Source of the DNA: Lachnospiraceae bacterium
GTDB lineage: Bacteria; Bacillota; Clostridia; Lachnospirales; Lachnospiraceae
DNA length: 64,000 nt
Assembly: GCA_022483465.1 (NCBI GenBank)
Contig: JAKVNF010000001.1
Location: 744,001 to 808,000 of the forward strand
Direction of reading: 5' to 3'
Shown here: one piece after another, positions 1 through 8,397 of the stretch
Position numbering within the stretch: position 1 is the stretch's first letter
How the letters are laid out: each line of letters opens with the position of its first letter
Notes under the pieces: generated by a model
Told to the model about the DNA's origin: nothing
The model's input: only the letters and a program-made list of their open reading frames with translations
Database searches by the model: none
Translations under genes and position numbers: made by a program

Positions 1-477
1 ATCGATCCTGACAATGACACCAGAGCCGCTGGCCGCGGCCTCGGCCGTCTGATCCTGACCCTGTCCGAACTGGGAATAGCCGTACTGCTGGTAGCGGATC
101 GTGTTCGTGATGGACACGACAGAGGGCATTGCCGCCTCCACGACGCTGGAGAAGTCAGTGGATGAGGACGCCGCCTCCTCCGAGGTGGTGGAGAGCTGGG
201 TGCTCGAGGTGGTGTCTGCGGAACTGCTTGTCATGTTTGTGGCGGGGTAGGAATCCGAACTGCTGGAGGCGGTGTTGGTCGCCGTGCTGCCGGCAGAGGA
301 GGTATCACTGCTCTGCGGGATGGCCTCCCAGTAGGAACTCTGGGTGGCGGTGCCGCCGGAGAGAAGCCGTGCGGTCACGACTCCCGTGGCGGCACCCAGG
401 GCGGCAACGAGGAGCACCGTCCCGACCATTCTCTTTGTCCCTCTATTCTTCTCATGATATCCGTTTGTTCTTCTCAT
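1..477 (-). CDS. HtrA/DegP-type serine protease, N-terminal part (runs off window)
   Basis: Reading the minus strand from an ATG at 477 gives 159 open codons up to the window edge, so only the N-terminus is present. Residues about 17-38 form one hydrophobic segment (VGTVLLVAALGAATGV), taken as a signal anchor. A long Ser/Thr/Ala-rich linker follows. The last 50 residues contain SSVVEAAMPSVVSITN and then GSGVIV, the entry to the trypsin-like fold of membrane-anchored HtrA proteases, which degrade misfolded proteins outside the membrane. The catalytic His, Asp and Ser and any PDZ domain lie outside the window. An ATG at 429 is also in frame, but it would remove the basic residues before the anchor. 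The family call is firm; the exact start is less so. Confidence 0.8.
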   Translation of the reverse strand, partial: MRRTNGYHEKNRGTKRMVGTVLLVAALGAATGVVTARLLSGGTATQSSYWEAIPQSSDTSSAGSTATNTASSSSDSYPATNMTSSSADTTSSTQLSTTSEEAASSSTDFSSVVEAAMPSVVSITNTIRYQQYGYSQFGQGQDQTAEAAASGSGVIVRID

Positions 478-611
478 ATCTGTCACGGGCCCCTTGAATC
501 CGGGGCGCCTCCTTTCCGTTTCGATGCTTCTATCCTAGCGGGAAAGAAGGTCGCTTCTGTGTTCAAATCGTATCGGACCTGTGATCATTTGATGAGAAAT
601 CTGTGTTCTTG

Positions 612-2768
612 TCAGGGCTCCACTTTTTCGAGTTTTGCCCGGAAGGAGACCGCCCGCTCCGTGTCCAGTCGGTCGAAGCGAATCACATAGGCCCCGGCGT
701 CCTGGTCGATCTTTGTGATCTTTCCCTCCCCAAAGACCTTGTGGCGGACCCTGGTGCCCACGGCAAAGGCCGCGTTCCTCTCCTCTCCCGCCTCCTCCTG
801 CAGGCGGATGTACTGCTTTGCCTCCCTGATGAGGTTCTCATCCGGGGGCGCGGTGAAGCGAAGGTGCTCCGGGCCGATGTCAAAGAGAAACCGGGAGGGA
901 TAGCGGGGCGAGCCGTCAAAGTTCCGGCCCCTTGCCTCCGTCAGATAGAGCCGGTCTTTTGCCCGGGTGAGGGCGACAAAGGCAAGGCGCCGCTCCTCCT
1001 CCATTCCCTTCTTGTCCCGGACCTTCCTGGAGGGGAAGACCCCCTCGTTCATCCCGATGAGGAAGACCGTGGGAAACTCCAGACCCTTGGCGGTGTGGAC
1101 CGTCATCAGCTTGACCTTGTCCCCCGGCACCTCCGCGTCCTGATTTGTGAACAGTGCCACATGGCGCAGGTAGTCGGCAAGGTGGGCCTCCTCGCCGCAG
1201 CTCGTCTCGTACTCGTAGATCGACTGCTTGAGCTCCGCCAGGTTGTCGAGGCGGTCCTGGGCGCCCTCGGTGCGCAGCATAGCCTCGTACCCGGAGCGAT
1301 TCATCAGGGCGGAGAAGAGGTCCGAGATCGGCATCCCCTCGTAGGTGGATGCAAACTCCTCCACCAGGGCCACAAAGTCCGCCGCCCCGGTCCCCGCAAA
1401 GATCGGGTCCTCCAGGTTCTCCCGGAGCGTGTCGTAGAGGGTCTTCCCGGAGGAGGCCGCCTTCCCCTCGAGGAAGGCGAGGCGCTTCTCGCCGATGTTG
1501 CGCTTTGGCTTGTTGGCGATGCGGCGGAAGGAGAGGTCGTCCTTCATCGCGATCATGCGCAGGTACGACAGGGCGTCCTTGATCTCCATGCGGTCGAAGA
1601 ACTGCACGCCGCTGTAGATCGTGTAGGGGATCTTCTTTTTCAGAAAGGTCTCCTCGATGGGCCGGGTCACGTAGTGGGCGCGGTAGAGAAGGGTGATGTC
1701 CGAGTACTTCGTGCCGCCAGCGACCAGACGCCCGATCTCGTCCGCGATCCAGGCCGCCTCCCCCTGGGTGCTCTCCGCGTGGTGGCACAGGGGCACCTCC
1801 CCGCCCTCCCGCACCGGGATCAGGTTCTTCGGAATCCGGTAGGTATTCTTTGCGATCAGGGCATTGGCACAGGCAAGGATCTCGGGCGTCGAGCGGTAGT
1901 TCTCCATCATCATGACGGTCTTCGTGCCGGGGAAGACCTTGTCGAACTCCATCAGAAACCGGATCTCGGCGCCCCGCCAGGTGTAGATCGTCTGGTCCGG
2001 GTCGCCCACCACAAAGAGGTTTTTGTGGTAGCCGCAGAGCACCTCCATCAGCTCGTACTGCAGCGCGTCGATGTCCTGGAACTCGTCGATCATGATGTAC
2101 TCGAGCCGCTCCTGCCACTTCTGCCGGATGTCCTCGTGCTCCCGGAAGATGTACAGGGTGAACCGGATCAGGTCGTTGTAGTCCAGGGCGAAGGCCTTTT
2201 TCTCCTGGTAGAGGTACCCGTAGAAGATGATGTCCTCCGGGTCCGCCGCCTCGTCGTACTTCTGCTTCAGGGCCCCGAGTCCCATGGCGATCAGGTCCTT
2301 GTAGTAGTCGGTCTGGGTGAAGACCTTGCGGCCCTCGATCATGTCCCGGGCCCTGGAAAAGGTCATGTCCCGCAGGGTCAGGTGCCGCTCCTCGTAGATG
2401 ATCTTGAGCATGTCGTCGATGTCCGAGTTGTCCAGCACGAGAAAGCTCTTGGGATAGGACACCGCGTGGGCGTCCTCCTGCAGCACCGAGACGCAGAAGC
2501 CGTGGAAGGTGTTGATGTAGCCGGTGTCGTTGTCCCCGGTCAGGGCGTGGATGCGCTGGCGCATCTCGTTGGCGGACTTGTTGGTGAAGGTGACGCACAG
2601 GATGTGGCCCGGCAGGATGCCGAGCTCGTTCACCAGATAGGCAAAGCGGTGGGACAGAGCCCTTGTCTTTCCGGAGCCCGCCCCCGCGACGACCCGCACG
2701 TACCCCTCCGTCTGGGTGACCGCCTCGGTCTGCGCCGCATTCAGATCCGCCAGGATATCCTCTTCCAT
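612..2768 (-). CDS. pcrA: ATP-dependent DNA helicase PcrA/UvrD
   Basis: Superfamily 1A helicase of 718 residues, close to the usual PcrA length. It unwinds DNA 3' to 5' in nucleotide excision repair, clears replication-transcription conflicts and helps rolling-circle plasmids. The Walker A motif GAGSGKT is at residues 29-35. The Walker B motif DEFQD is near residue 228. QTIYTWRGA and the LMTVHTAKGLEFP and VALTRAKDRLYL motifs follow in the expected order. The C-terminus (VGTRVRHKVFGEGKI onward) is the Tudor-like PcrA tail that contacts RNA polymerase. A GAAAGGAAG ribosome site precedes the ATG. The gene starts 13 bases after the stop of the metalloprotease gene upstream, so the two are probably co-transcribed. 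Confidence 0.96.
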   Translation of the reverse strand: MEEDILADLNAAQTEAVTQTEGYVRVVAGAGSGKTRALSHRFAYLVNELGILPGHILCVTFTNKSANEMRQRIHALTGDNDTGYINTFHGFCVSVLQEDAHAVSYPKSFLVLDNSDIDDMLKIIYEERHLTLRDMTFSRARDMIEGRKVFTQTDYYKDLIAMGLGALKQKYDEAADPEDIIFYGYLYQEKKAFALDYNDLIRFTLYIFREHEDIRQKWQERLEYIMIDEFQDIDALQYELMEVLCGYHKNLFVVGDPDQTIYTWRGAEIRFLMEFDKVFPGTKTVMMMENYRSTPEILACANALIAKNTYRIPKNLIPVREGGEVPLCHHAESTQGEAAWIADEIGRLVAGGTKYSDITLLYRAHYVTRPIEETFLKKKIPYTIYSGVQFFDRMEIKDALSYLRMIAMKDDLSFRRIANKPKRNIGEKRLAFLEGKAASSGKTLYDTLRENLEDPIFAGTGAADFVALVEEFASTYEGMPISDLFSALMNRSGYEAMLRTEGAQDRLDNLAELKQSIYEYETSCGEEAHLADYLRHVALFTNQDAEVPGDKVKLMTVHTAKGLEFPTVFLIGMNEGVFPSRKVRDKKGMEEERRLAFVALTRAKDRLYLTEARGRNFDGSPRYPSRFLFDIGPEHLRFTAPPDENLIREAKQYIRLQEEAGEERNAAFAVGTRVRHKVFGEGKITKIDQDAGAYVIRFDRLDTERAVSFRAKLEKVEP

Positions 2769-2781
2769 CTTTTCTTCCTTT

Positions 2782-3549
2782 CTACTGCGGGCTGATCAGC
2801 CCGTTTTCCAGCTGCACTGCGGAGGGCGGCAAAAGCTCCAGCTCCTTCATCCGGTAAAATGCCGCGGTCCTGGACACCGCAAACACGTCCTCCAGCGTCT
2901 CACAGAGCTCGTTGGCAAAGGCAAGGCTGCTCTCCCCCTCCTCCCGCACGAGGGCCGCCGTGCGGTAGACCAGCGTCTTTGGAAGAAGGAGGGCCGCCGC
3001 AAAGGCGTTTGCCTGCCACTCCACAAAGTCCCGGTCGGTGCGAAGACGCCGCCGATCCCGCAGGGCAAACTTCTCCGCCCGGTCCCGGAGCATATCCTGC
3101 TCATCCTCCCGGTACTTTTCCATGTTGGCGGGATCTTCACAGTAGGGGCCGTGGAGCAGGGCGTGGCCGATCTCGTGGGCTAAGGTAAAGCGGAACATCT
3201 TCTCGCAGGGCGGCGCATACAGGCCCCGGTCCACGAGGATCGTCCGGTCCGGAAGAAGGATCTTTTCCGGCAGCGTTCTTGTTCCGTCAAAGACCGTGGC
3301 CGTCCCGCCCGAAAAGACCGCGCAGCCAAGGAGCGTCCCGTCCTGCGAGAGAAAGCGCCCCGCGTAGTGCCAGTTCGGCAACAGCCCCATCACCTTCTTG
3401 AGATCCGTCCTGTCGATTGCGCCCGAAAAGAGCTCCGGCTGCACGGTCCTTGCCGCCCGCTCCCCCAAAACGTCCAGCACCGATGCGGAGAGCACCGGCA
3501 CGCCGTTCTCCTTCCGGCGGTATGTCACACCCAGCGTACTGCCTTCCAT
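2782..3549 (-). CDS. ImmA/IrrE-like zinc metallopeptidase
   Basis: A 255-residue protein with the zinc-peptidase motif HEIGH at residues 125-129 and a downstream EWQANAFAAALLLP, which supplies the third metal ligand. Both are typical of the ImmA/IrrE (DUF955) family. Known members cleave XRE-type repressors (ImmA) or regulators of the DNA-damage response (IrrE). The ATG at 3549 is chosen because a perfect AAAGGAGGAG site precedes it; a longer frame begins at 3639 without such a site. The first 100 residues are not recognised and the usual N-terminal XRE helix-turn-helix is absent, so a separate repressor partner would be expected. The gene sits directly upstream of pcrA, which suits a repair-linked role but does not prove it. 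Confidence 0.82.
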   Translation of the reverse strand: MEGSTLGVTYRRKENGVPVLSASVLDVLGERAARTVQPELFSGAIDRTDLKKVMGLLPNWHYAGRFLSQDGTLLGCAVFSGGTATVFDGTRTLPEKILLPDRTILVDRGLYAPPCEKMFRFTLAHEIGHALLHGPYCEDPANMEKYREDEQDMLRDRAEKFALRDRRRLRTDRDFVEWQANAFAAALLLPKTLVYRTAALVREEGESSLAFANELCETLEDVFAVSRTAAFYRMKELELLPPSAVQLENGLISPQ

Positions 3550-3657
3550 GTCTCCTCCTTTTGCATTCTCCCATCCTATCCGAAACCATAGTCCCGGGCA
3601 ATCCCCCCGCAGGGTCCCTGTTGCAAACAGCCTCCGCATGCCGTAAACTGGTTACAC

Positions 3658-3673
3658 GTTAGGTTTTTCTAAC
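3658..3673 (+). promoter_or_regulatory. Probable operator of the DtxR-like repressor (GTTAG-N6-CTAAC)
   Basis: An inverted repeat, GTTAG GTTTTT CTAAC, lies 22 bases before the start of the DtxR-like gene. Its arms resemble the TTAGG...CTAA arms of DtxR/IdeR/MntR sites. The identical arm-and-spacer layout occurs in front of the second DtxR-like gene at 16818-16833, which supports autoregulation by this family. Confidence 0.6.
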
Positions 3674-3694
3674 TGCTTTCAGAGGTGAATGATC

Positions 3695-4102
3695 ATGGAT
3701 CGAAATCAGGAAGGTGTCAACAAGACCCGGGAGGACTATCTCGAGGCCATACTCATGATTCGGGAGCGCCAGGGATACGTGCGCTCCGTGGATGTGGCGG
3801 AGCAGCTCGGCGTTGCCAAGCCCAGCGTCACCTACACCACCAAGCGGCTGAAGGAGGCGGGCCTTGTCAGTGCGGACCAGAACGGGATGCTCCTTCTGAC
3901 GCCGGAGGGGAATGCCATCGCCGAAAGGGTCTACGACCGGCATCAGAAGCTGACTGCCTTCTTCACTGCCCTGGGGGTCTCAAAGGAACAGGCCAGAATC
4001 GACGCCTGCAAGGTGGAGCATGACCTCTCCGAGGAGACCTACGAGGCGATCATCCGGCACGTCCAGGCCCACCGGCCGGACCTTGCCGACACGAAAAAGT
4101 AA
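3695..4102 (+). CDS. DtxR/MntR-family metal-dependent repressor (copy 1)
   Basis: A 135-residue winged-helix repressor of the MntR size class, with no C-terminal SH3 domain. TREDYLEAI at the N-terminus carries the first acidic metal ligand. VAEQLGVAKPSVTYTTKRL is the recognition helix-turn-helix. ACKVEH near residue 105 supplies the Cys/Glu/His metal site. The Cys is the residue typical of iron-type DtxR, while the N-terminal DY resembles manganese-type MntR, so the metal cannot be assigned. The ATG at 3695 is preferred over the in-frame ATG at 3689 because of its better distance from the AGAGGTG ribosome site. A strong terminator follows, so the gene appears to be monocistronic. Confidence 0.88.
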   Translation: MDRNQEGVNKTREDYLEAILMIRERQGYVRSVDVAEQLGVAKPSVTYTTKRLKEAGLVSADQNGMLLLTPEGNAIAERVYDRHQKLTAFFTALGVSKEQARIDACKVEHDLSEETYEAIIRHVQAHRPDLADTKK

Positions 4103-4131
4103 GATGTTTTCTTTTCAAATCGCTTGGCGAG

Positions 4132-4170
4132 AAAAAATCCGCAGTGGGCGCGCGCCCACTGCGGATTTTT
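4132..4170. terminator. Bidirectional intrinsic terminator
   Basis: A perfect 26-base palindrome (CCGCAGTGGGCGC and its complement) is flanked by A6 on the left and T5 on the right. It therefore works for the DtxR-like gene on the plus strand and for the radical SAM gene converging on the minus strand. Confidence 0.9.
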
Positions 4171-4195
4171 CGTTTGGTTCAAACGGGATGAATCA

Positions 4196-5605
4196 TTACT
4201 TCGCAGCTGCCTGCTTCTTGGCCTCTGCCTTCTTCTTCATCTCCTCAGCCCAGAGCTTGTCAGCCACCGGAGCCCACTCCTTGGCGTAGTTCTCGCACTT
4301 GCCGCAGAGATGCTCGACGGACTCGGGATCCAGCATATCGGTGCTCTTTGCGCCGGTTGCCTTGACCATGGCCTGGAGCTTCTCCGGGTTCTCCAGGAAC
4401 GGGCAGGGACGAAGCAGGTTCTCGTTGAAGGGCTGTGCCGCCTGGTATGCGCGGAACAGCGGCTGCTTCAGGCAATCCAGCAGGGACTGGTCGTGAATGT
4501 TGGCGCTGGAGTAGTGAATGAACACGCAGGGCTCCACATCTCCTCTGGGGTTGATGTGGCAGTAGTTCTTGCCTCCGGCAATGCAGCCGTTGACCCACTC
4601 GCCGTCGTTCTGGAAGTCCATGCAGAAGATCTTCTTGCCGCCCTCGTAGCCGCGGACCTCGCGGATACGGTGGAACATGTACTCTCTCTCCTCCGGGGTG
4701 GGAACCAGATCCATGGTGGCGTCGTTGCCGACGGGCATGAAGTGGAAGTACCAGGAGAACTTGACGCCCTTGCTGATCAGGAAGTCATAGAACTCATCCG
4801 AAGTGACTGCCTTGTAGTTGTAGTGGGTGTAGCAGATGGAGGTACCATAGGCCAGCTTGTTGGCGCGCAAAAGATCCATGGTCTTCATGATCTTCTGGAA
4901 GGTGCCCTTGCCTCTTCTGGAATCCGTTGCCTCCTCATCGCCCTCGATACTCATGGAGAGCACGATGTTGGCAGCTTCCCGCATGCCGTCGCAGAACTTC
5001 TGATCCACCAGCGTGCCGTTGGTGAAGATCATGAAGCCGCAGTCCCTGTGGGCCTTGGCAAGACGGATGATATCGTCCTTGCGGACCATCGGCTCGCCGC
5101 CGGTCATGACGTAGGCGTGGATGCCCAGCGCCACACCTTGGGTGACGATGCTGTCCATGTCCTCATAGGAGAGGTTCAGCTGTCTGCTGTACTCGGATGC
5201 CCAGCAGCCGGTGCAGTGCAGGTTACATGCAGAGGTGGGGTCGAACAGGATGACCCACGGAATCTTGATGCCCTCTTTCTTCTCGATGTTCTTTGCCAGG
5301 TGATAGCCCCAGACGCCGCCCTCAAAGCCGAAGCTCATGAACAGGCCCTTTAAGTAGTCGTGGTCCAGATCATCCAGAACGGAGTTGAAGAACTCGTTGT
5401 ACTTGCCGCCCTCCTTGAAGGTGCCGCGAAGCCGGTCAAATGCCGCATGACCCCAGATGTCACCGAGTCCCTTCTCTGCGAAGTTCAGGAAGGAAATATA
5501 GCCGTTGGCACGGTCCTTTCCCACCTTTTTCAGCGCTCCGTCCAGAACCACCTCGAAGGCCTTCCGCTCTGCAGCGTGCTTCACTTTGTCGAATGTTTCC
5601 GCCAT
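4196..5605 (-). CDS. Radical SAM protein with C-terminal cysteine cluster
   Basis: A 469-residue protein. CNLHCTGC at residues 127-134 is the CxxxCxxC motif that binds the 4Fe-4S cluster reducing S-adenosylmethionine. MTGGEP follows as the SAM-contact motif. The C-terminal third holds further cysteines (GCIAGGKNYCHINPRG, ...EPC..., RPCPFLENP, LCGKCENY) that resemble a SPASM/Twitch auxiliary-cluster domain. About 110 residues before the core are not recognised. The C-terminus is Lys/Ala rich. The substrate is unknown; proteins of this kind are widespread in Clostridia. An AGAGGAGGAACC ribosome site supports the start. The gene stands alone between a shared terminator and a leader containing a palindrome. 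Confidence 0.85.
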   Translation of the reverse strand: MAETFDKVKHAAERKAFEVVLDGALKKVGKDRANGYISFLNFAEKGLGDIWGHAAFDRLRGTFKEGGKYNEFFNSVLDDLDHDYLKGLFMSFGFEGGVWGYHLAKNIEKKEGIKIPWVILFDPTSACNLHCTGCWASEYSRQLNLSYEDMDSIVTQGVALGIHAYVMTGGEPMVRKDDIIRLAKAHRDCGFMIFTNGTLVDQKFCDGMREAANIVLSMSIEGDEEATDSRRGKGTFQKIMKTMDLLRANKLAYGTSICYTHYNYKAVTSDEFYDFLISKGVKFSWYFHFMPVGNDATMDLVPTPEEREYMFHRIREVRGYEGGKKIFCMDFQNDGEWVNGCIAGGKNYCHINPRGDVEPCVFIHYSSANIHDQSLLDCLKQPLFRAYQAAQPFNENLLRPCPFLENPEKLQAMVKATGAKSTDMLDPESVEHLCGKCENYAKEWAPVADKLWAEEMKKKAEAKKQAAAK

Positions 5606-5712
5606 GTCTTGGTTCCTCCTCTAGTCAGCAGGTCAGCGGCCTGCATGGATTTCCTCACCTCTTCCTTCGCGCCAAAAGGCCGCAGAAAGGCAAGTCTCAT
5701 TACTGGTTATAT

Positions 5713-5726
5713 TTTAATCGACTAAA
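5713..5726 (-). promoter_or_regulatory. Near-palindrome in the leader of the radical SAM gene
   Basis: TTTAATCGACTAAA reads almost the same on both strands (TTTARTCGAYTAAA). It lies about 110 bases upstream of the radical SAM start, beside an AT-rich stretch with TATAAC on the minus strand. It could be a repressor site next to the promoter. The binding protein is unknown. Confidence 0.3.
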
Positions 5727-5761
5727 AAAATGAATCAACGCCACAAAATTCTCCATTTGTG

Positions 5762-5793
5762 CAAAAGAGGCACCGGGGAATTCCCGATGCCTC
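5762..5793 (-). terminator. Intrinsic terminator of the macro-domain gene
   Basis: On the minus strand GAGGCATCGGGA pairs with TCCCCGGTGCCTC across a very small loop, with one G-U pair, followed by TTTTG. It lies about 40 bases after the stop of the macro-domain gene. Confidence 0.8.
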
Positions 5794-5830
5794 CTGTCGA
5801 TTCGATGGTTTTGGGTCCTTCCGGACACAA

Positions 5831-6868
5831 TCAGCGCATTCCGTAGTCCGCCCTTGCAAAGAACAGGGCCTCCGCCTGGACGCAGTTGTAGATGTGATGG
5901 GTCAGGCAGTACCAGGTGATCACGTCCTGGATCTCCGAGGACTGGTACCGGTAGCCGCAGGCCTGCAGGAGCCGTCCCGCCTCCTGCTCGGTCAGGCGAA
6001 GGCCCAGGGAGAGCTCCAGCACATCCCGCTTCTCCGGGGTCTCCTCCCCGGAGAGGATCCGGTGGAACCTGGCGGGGGAGAGGTTGGATCTGCGAAGGAG
6101 CTCGTCCATCGCGATGCTCTTCTCTCCGGCAAAGCGGCTGACAAGGGGTCCCAGGTTCTCCCCCCGGGAGCGGACAAAGTCCGAGAGCCGGGCACCCTGC
6201 TCCTCCTCGGGCGCGGCCGGTGCCTCCTCTTCCTGCTTTTTCTTTCTGCCAAACAGGGAGAAGAAGCTCTTCTTTTTGGGTGCCTCCTCCTCAAAGGGCT
6301 CCTCTTCCTCCTCCTGGGGCACCTCCGGGACAAAGTTCTCGGAAAGGTACGCGTCCAGGTCGCTCATCAGGGCCTTTGGCATCACAAAGTTCTCCCGGTC
6401 CTTCACCGCGAGCTTGATGTTCACCATGTGGTCCTTCTCCGGCGTCATGAGAAAGTCCGTGATCTGTAAAAGCGCCGTCTGCAGGGCCTTGTCCTTGGGG
6501 AAGCCGTAGACACCGGTGCCAATCAGCGGGAAGGCGATGCTCCGGCACTGGAGCATGCGCGCGCACTCCAGGGAGTTTCGGTAGCAGCTGGCCAGCGTGT
6601 CCAGCTCCCCGGCATTTCCGCCCTCCCAGGAGGGGCCCACCGTGTGGATGATATAGTCCGCGTCCAGATCAAAGGCGTGGGTCGCAGCGCAGTTGCCGGG
6701 CCGGATGTTTCCGATCAGCTTGCGCTCCTCCAGAAGCTTTGCCGCACCGGCCGCCTTGTAGATGGCTGCGTCGGTCCCGCCCCCGTAGGTGGGATAGGGA
6801 TTGGCGGGGTCCACGATGGCCCCCGCATGAACCTTAGTGATATCTTTCTCAAGGATGTGAAATGGCAT
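5831..6868 (-). CDS. Macro-domain protein with charged linker and C-terminal helical domain
   Basis: A 345-residue protein. Residues 1 to about 145 are a macro domain, the fold that binds or hydrolyses ADP-ribose derivatives (O-acetyl-ADP-ribose, ADP-ribosylated proteins). Visible marks are IVDPANPYPTYGGG, where most members have VNAAN...GGGV, and FPLIGTGVYGFP. About residues 185-235 form an acidic/lysine-rich linker (EEEEEPFEEEAPKKK). The last 110 residues (ARFHRILSGEETPEKRDV, LRLTEQEAGRLLQACGY) resemble an XRE-type helix-turn-helix. The Asn-to-Asp change in the first loop may alter catalysis. A TAGGAGGA ribosome site supports the start. Possible roles are reversal of ADP-ribosylation or an ADP-ribose-sensing regulator. 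Confidence 0.82.
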   Translation of the reverse strand: MPFHILEKDITKVHAGAIVDPANPYPTYGGGTDAAIYKAAGAAKLLEERKLIGNIRPGNCAATHAFDLDADYIIHTVGPSWEGGNAGELDTLASCYRNSLECARMLQCRSIAFPLIGTGVYGFPKDKALQTALLQITDFLMTPEKDHMVNIKLAVKDRENFVMPKALMSDLDAYLSENFVPEVPQEEEEEPFEEEAPKKKSFFSLFGRKKKQEEEAPAAPEEEQGARLSDFVRSRGENLGPLVSRFAGEKSIAMDELLRRSNLSPARFHRILSGEETPEKRDVLELSLGLRLTEQEAGRLLQACGYRYQSSEIQDVITWYCLTHHIYNCVQAEALFFARADYGMR

Positions 6869-6900
6869 ACTGTCCTCCTACATTCCGATTTTACTTTGTC

Positions 6901-7392
6901 CTAATACCCTTCCTGCCGGCGCGTCTTGCGCAGGGCGATGCGCCGCTTCGCGCCCTCGTACTCCGCCTCTTCCCCGGGGGTCTCGGGCGTCAGGCCGTAT
7001 TCCACGGGGACCGGGCGGCCGTTTTCGTCGATGCAGACCTCGGTCAGATAGGCCCGGTTGATCGGCCGGCGCACCCCGCTCTCGACGTCCTCCACGTAGG
7101 TGTCCACCCGCACCTCCACCGAGGTGTGGCCCACGTAGGTGACCTTTGCGATCAGCACCACGATCTCGCCTAAAGTGGCCGCCCGCTTGAACTGCAGGTT
7201 GTCGACAGCGGCGGTGGTCACCATGTGGCGGCAGTGCCGCACCGCGGCAAGCCCCGCCACCTCGTCGATCCACTCCATCAGCCGCCCACCGAAGAGGCGG
7301 CCGTACCCGTTGATGTCCGCATACATGACCGACTTGGACCGCACCTCCACGGACTCGGCGGGCGTCTTATATCCCCTGGGATATTTTTCCAT
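6901..7392 (-). CDS. Hotdog-fold acyl-CoA thioesterase
   Basis: A 163-residue single hotdog domain of the YciA/ACOT type, which hydrolyses acyl-CoA to free acid and CoA in the cytoplasm. VMYADINGYGRLFGGRLMEWIDEVAGLAA is the conserved helix-bearing segment with the catalytic Asp. TYVGHTSVEVRVDTY is the following strand pair. The ATG at 7392 follows GGAAGGAAG. The first 26 bases overlap the end of nudC, so translation is probably coupled to it. Substrate range is not predictable. Confidence 0.85.
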   Translation of the reverse strand: MEKYPRGYKTPAESVEVRSKSVMYADINGYGRLFGGRLMEWIDEVAGLAAVRHCRHMVTTAAVDNLQFKRAATLGEIVVLIAKVTYVGHTSVEVRVDTYVEDVESGVRRPINRAYLTEVCIDENGRPVPVEYGLTPETPGEEAEYEGAKRRIALRKTRRQEGY

Positions 7393-8236
7393 CTCGTCTT
7401 CCTTCCTCCCCCGTCCCGGTCCGGAAGCGCTCAATCATCGTCGCCGTCAGGCTCAGCAGGTTGGGGTCCGGGGTGATATCCCGGCGCGCCACCCACTCGC
7501 AGGCGGCAAGCTCATCCTCCTGCCTGGTGATCGTCCGATCCCCGGTGACATCGCAGAAGTACCCAAGGAGCAGGTTGGAGTCAAAGCCCCAGGGCTGGGA
7601 GCCCACATAGCGGATGTTGGTGACAGAAAGTCCTGTCTCCTCCTTAGCCTCCCGGCGGACCGTATCCTCCGCCTCCTCGCCGATCTCGCAAAAGCCGGCA
7701 ACCAGGGCTCTTCCCTTGTACTCCCTGCCACGGTAGCGGGTCATGACAATCCGATCCCCGTCGGTGATCCCGATGATGACCGCCGGGGCGATGGTCGGAT
7801 AGACCACGTTGCCGCAGTCCGGGCAGACCAGGCACCGCTCCTTTTTGCCGGGGACGAGCACCGCCCCGCAGACGCCGCAGTGGACGTTTTTACGGTACCA
7901 GGTGGCAAGGTGCCAGGCGGTGCTCCCCGCAAAGCCGAGGACGTCGCTTCCGTCCCGGCGCAGGGTCTTGATCCCGTCGTAGGAAAAGCCGCCGAGGGTC
8001 AGGGGCTTCTCCTGGTCCTCATAGAGAAAGCAGTTCTTTCCGTCCAGGGAAAAGAGGTATCGGAGCTTCTCCCGCGCTGTCTTTGGCAGGTTCTCCACCC
8101 GGGGGATGTGGTTTTCATCCTCCGAGAGGAGGATCTGCCGTTTTTGTCCGGCAAAGGAGAAGACCAGGTCCCGGTCCTCTGGCGGCGCCGGGCGATACTC
8201 GTTGTGGTAGATGTGGGGTTTGATGTCCTGTATCAT
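7367..8236 (-). CDS. nudC: NADH pyrophosphatase (NudC-type Nudix hydrolase)
   Basis: A 289-residue protein with the three NudC parts in order: a variable N-terminal domain, a zinc ribbon (C120, C123, C138, C141) and a Nudix domain whose box runs from GFCEIGEEAEDT to REAKEETGL, ending near residue 202. SQPWGFDSN matches the NudC-specific SQPWPFPxS signature with substitutions, so preference for NAD(H) or NAD-capped RNA is likely but not certain. The enzyme splits NADH into NMNH and AMP. It is the first gene of a pair with the overlapping thioesterase gene. The ATG follows GGAAGGAAC. Confidence 0.9.
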   Translation of the reverse strand: MIQDIKPHIYHNEYRPAPPEDRDLVFSFAGQKRQILLSEDENHIPRVENLPKTAREKLRYLFSLDGKNCFLYEDQEKPLTLGGFSYDGIKTLRRDGSDVLGFAGSTAWHLATWYRKNVHCGVCGAVLVPGKKERCLVCPDCGNVVYPTIAPAVIIGITDGDRIVMTRYRGREYKGRALVAGFCEIGEEAEDTVRREAKEETGLSVTNIRYVGSQPWGFDSNLLLGYFCDVTGDRTITRQEDELAACEWVARRDITPDPNLLSLTATMIERFRTGTGEEGRRDGKISQGI

Positions 8237-8397
8237 TTCTCTATTGTTCCTTCCGGTTCCTGTTGCCCCTGCAACAGACTGTTCCCCCTCATCTGCCCTA
8301 TGATACCACAGGAATCAAGGAGAATCCCCTCCCGCCAAAGGCTGCGGGAGGCATTCGGAACCATATCGCTATCACATTTTACAAAGGAGGCAGTCAG

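Noticed and set aside
603-2795. A 730-codon open frame on the plus strand opposite pcrA
   Set aside because: It lies antisense to a clearly identified helicase, has no ribosome site and its product is a low-complexity Val/Leu/Asp/Gly-rich sequence, as expected for the reverse strand of a GC-rich gene. The same applies to long antisense frames opposite the GGDEF, CDF, cls and ECF genes.
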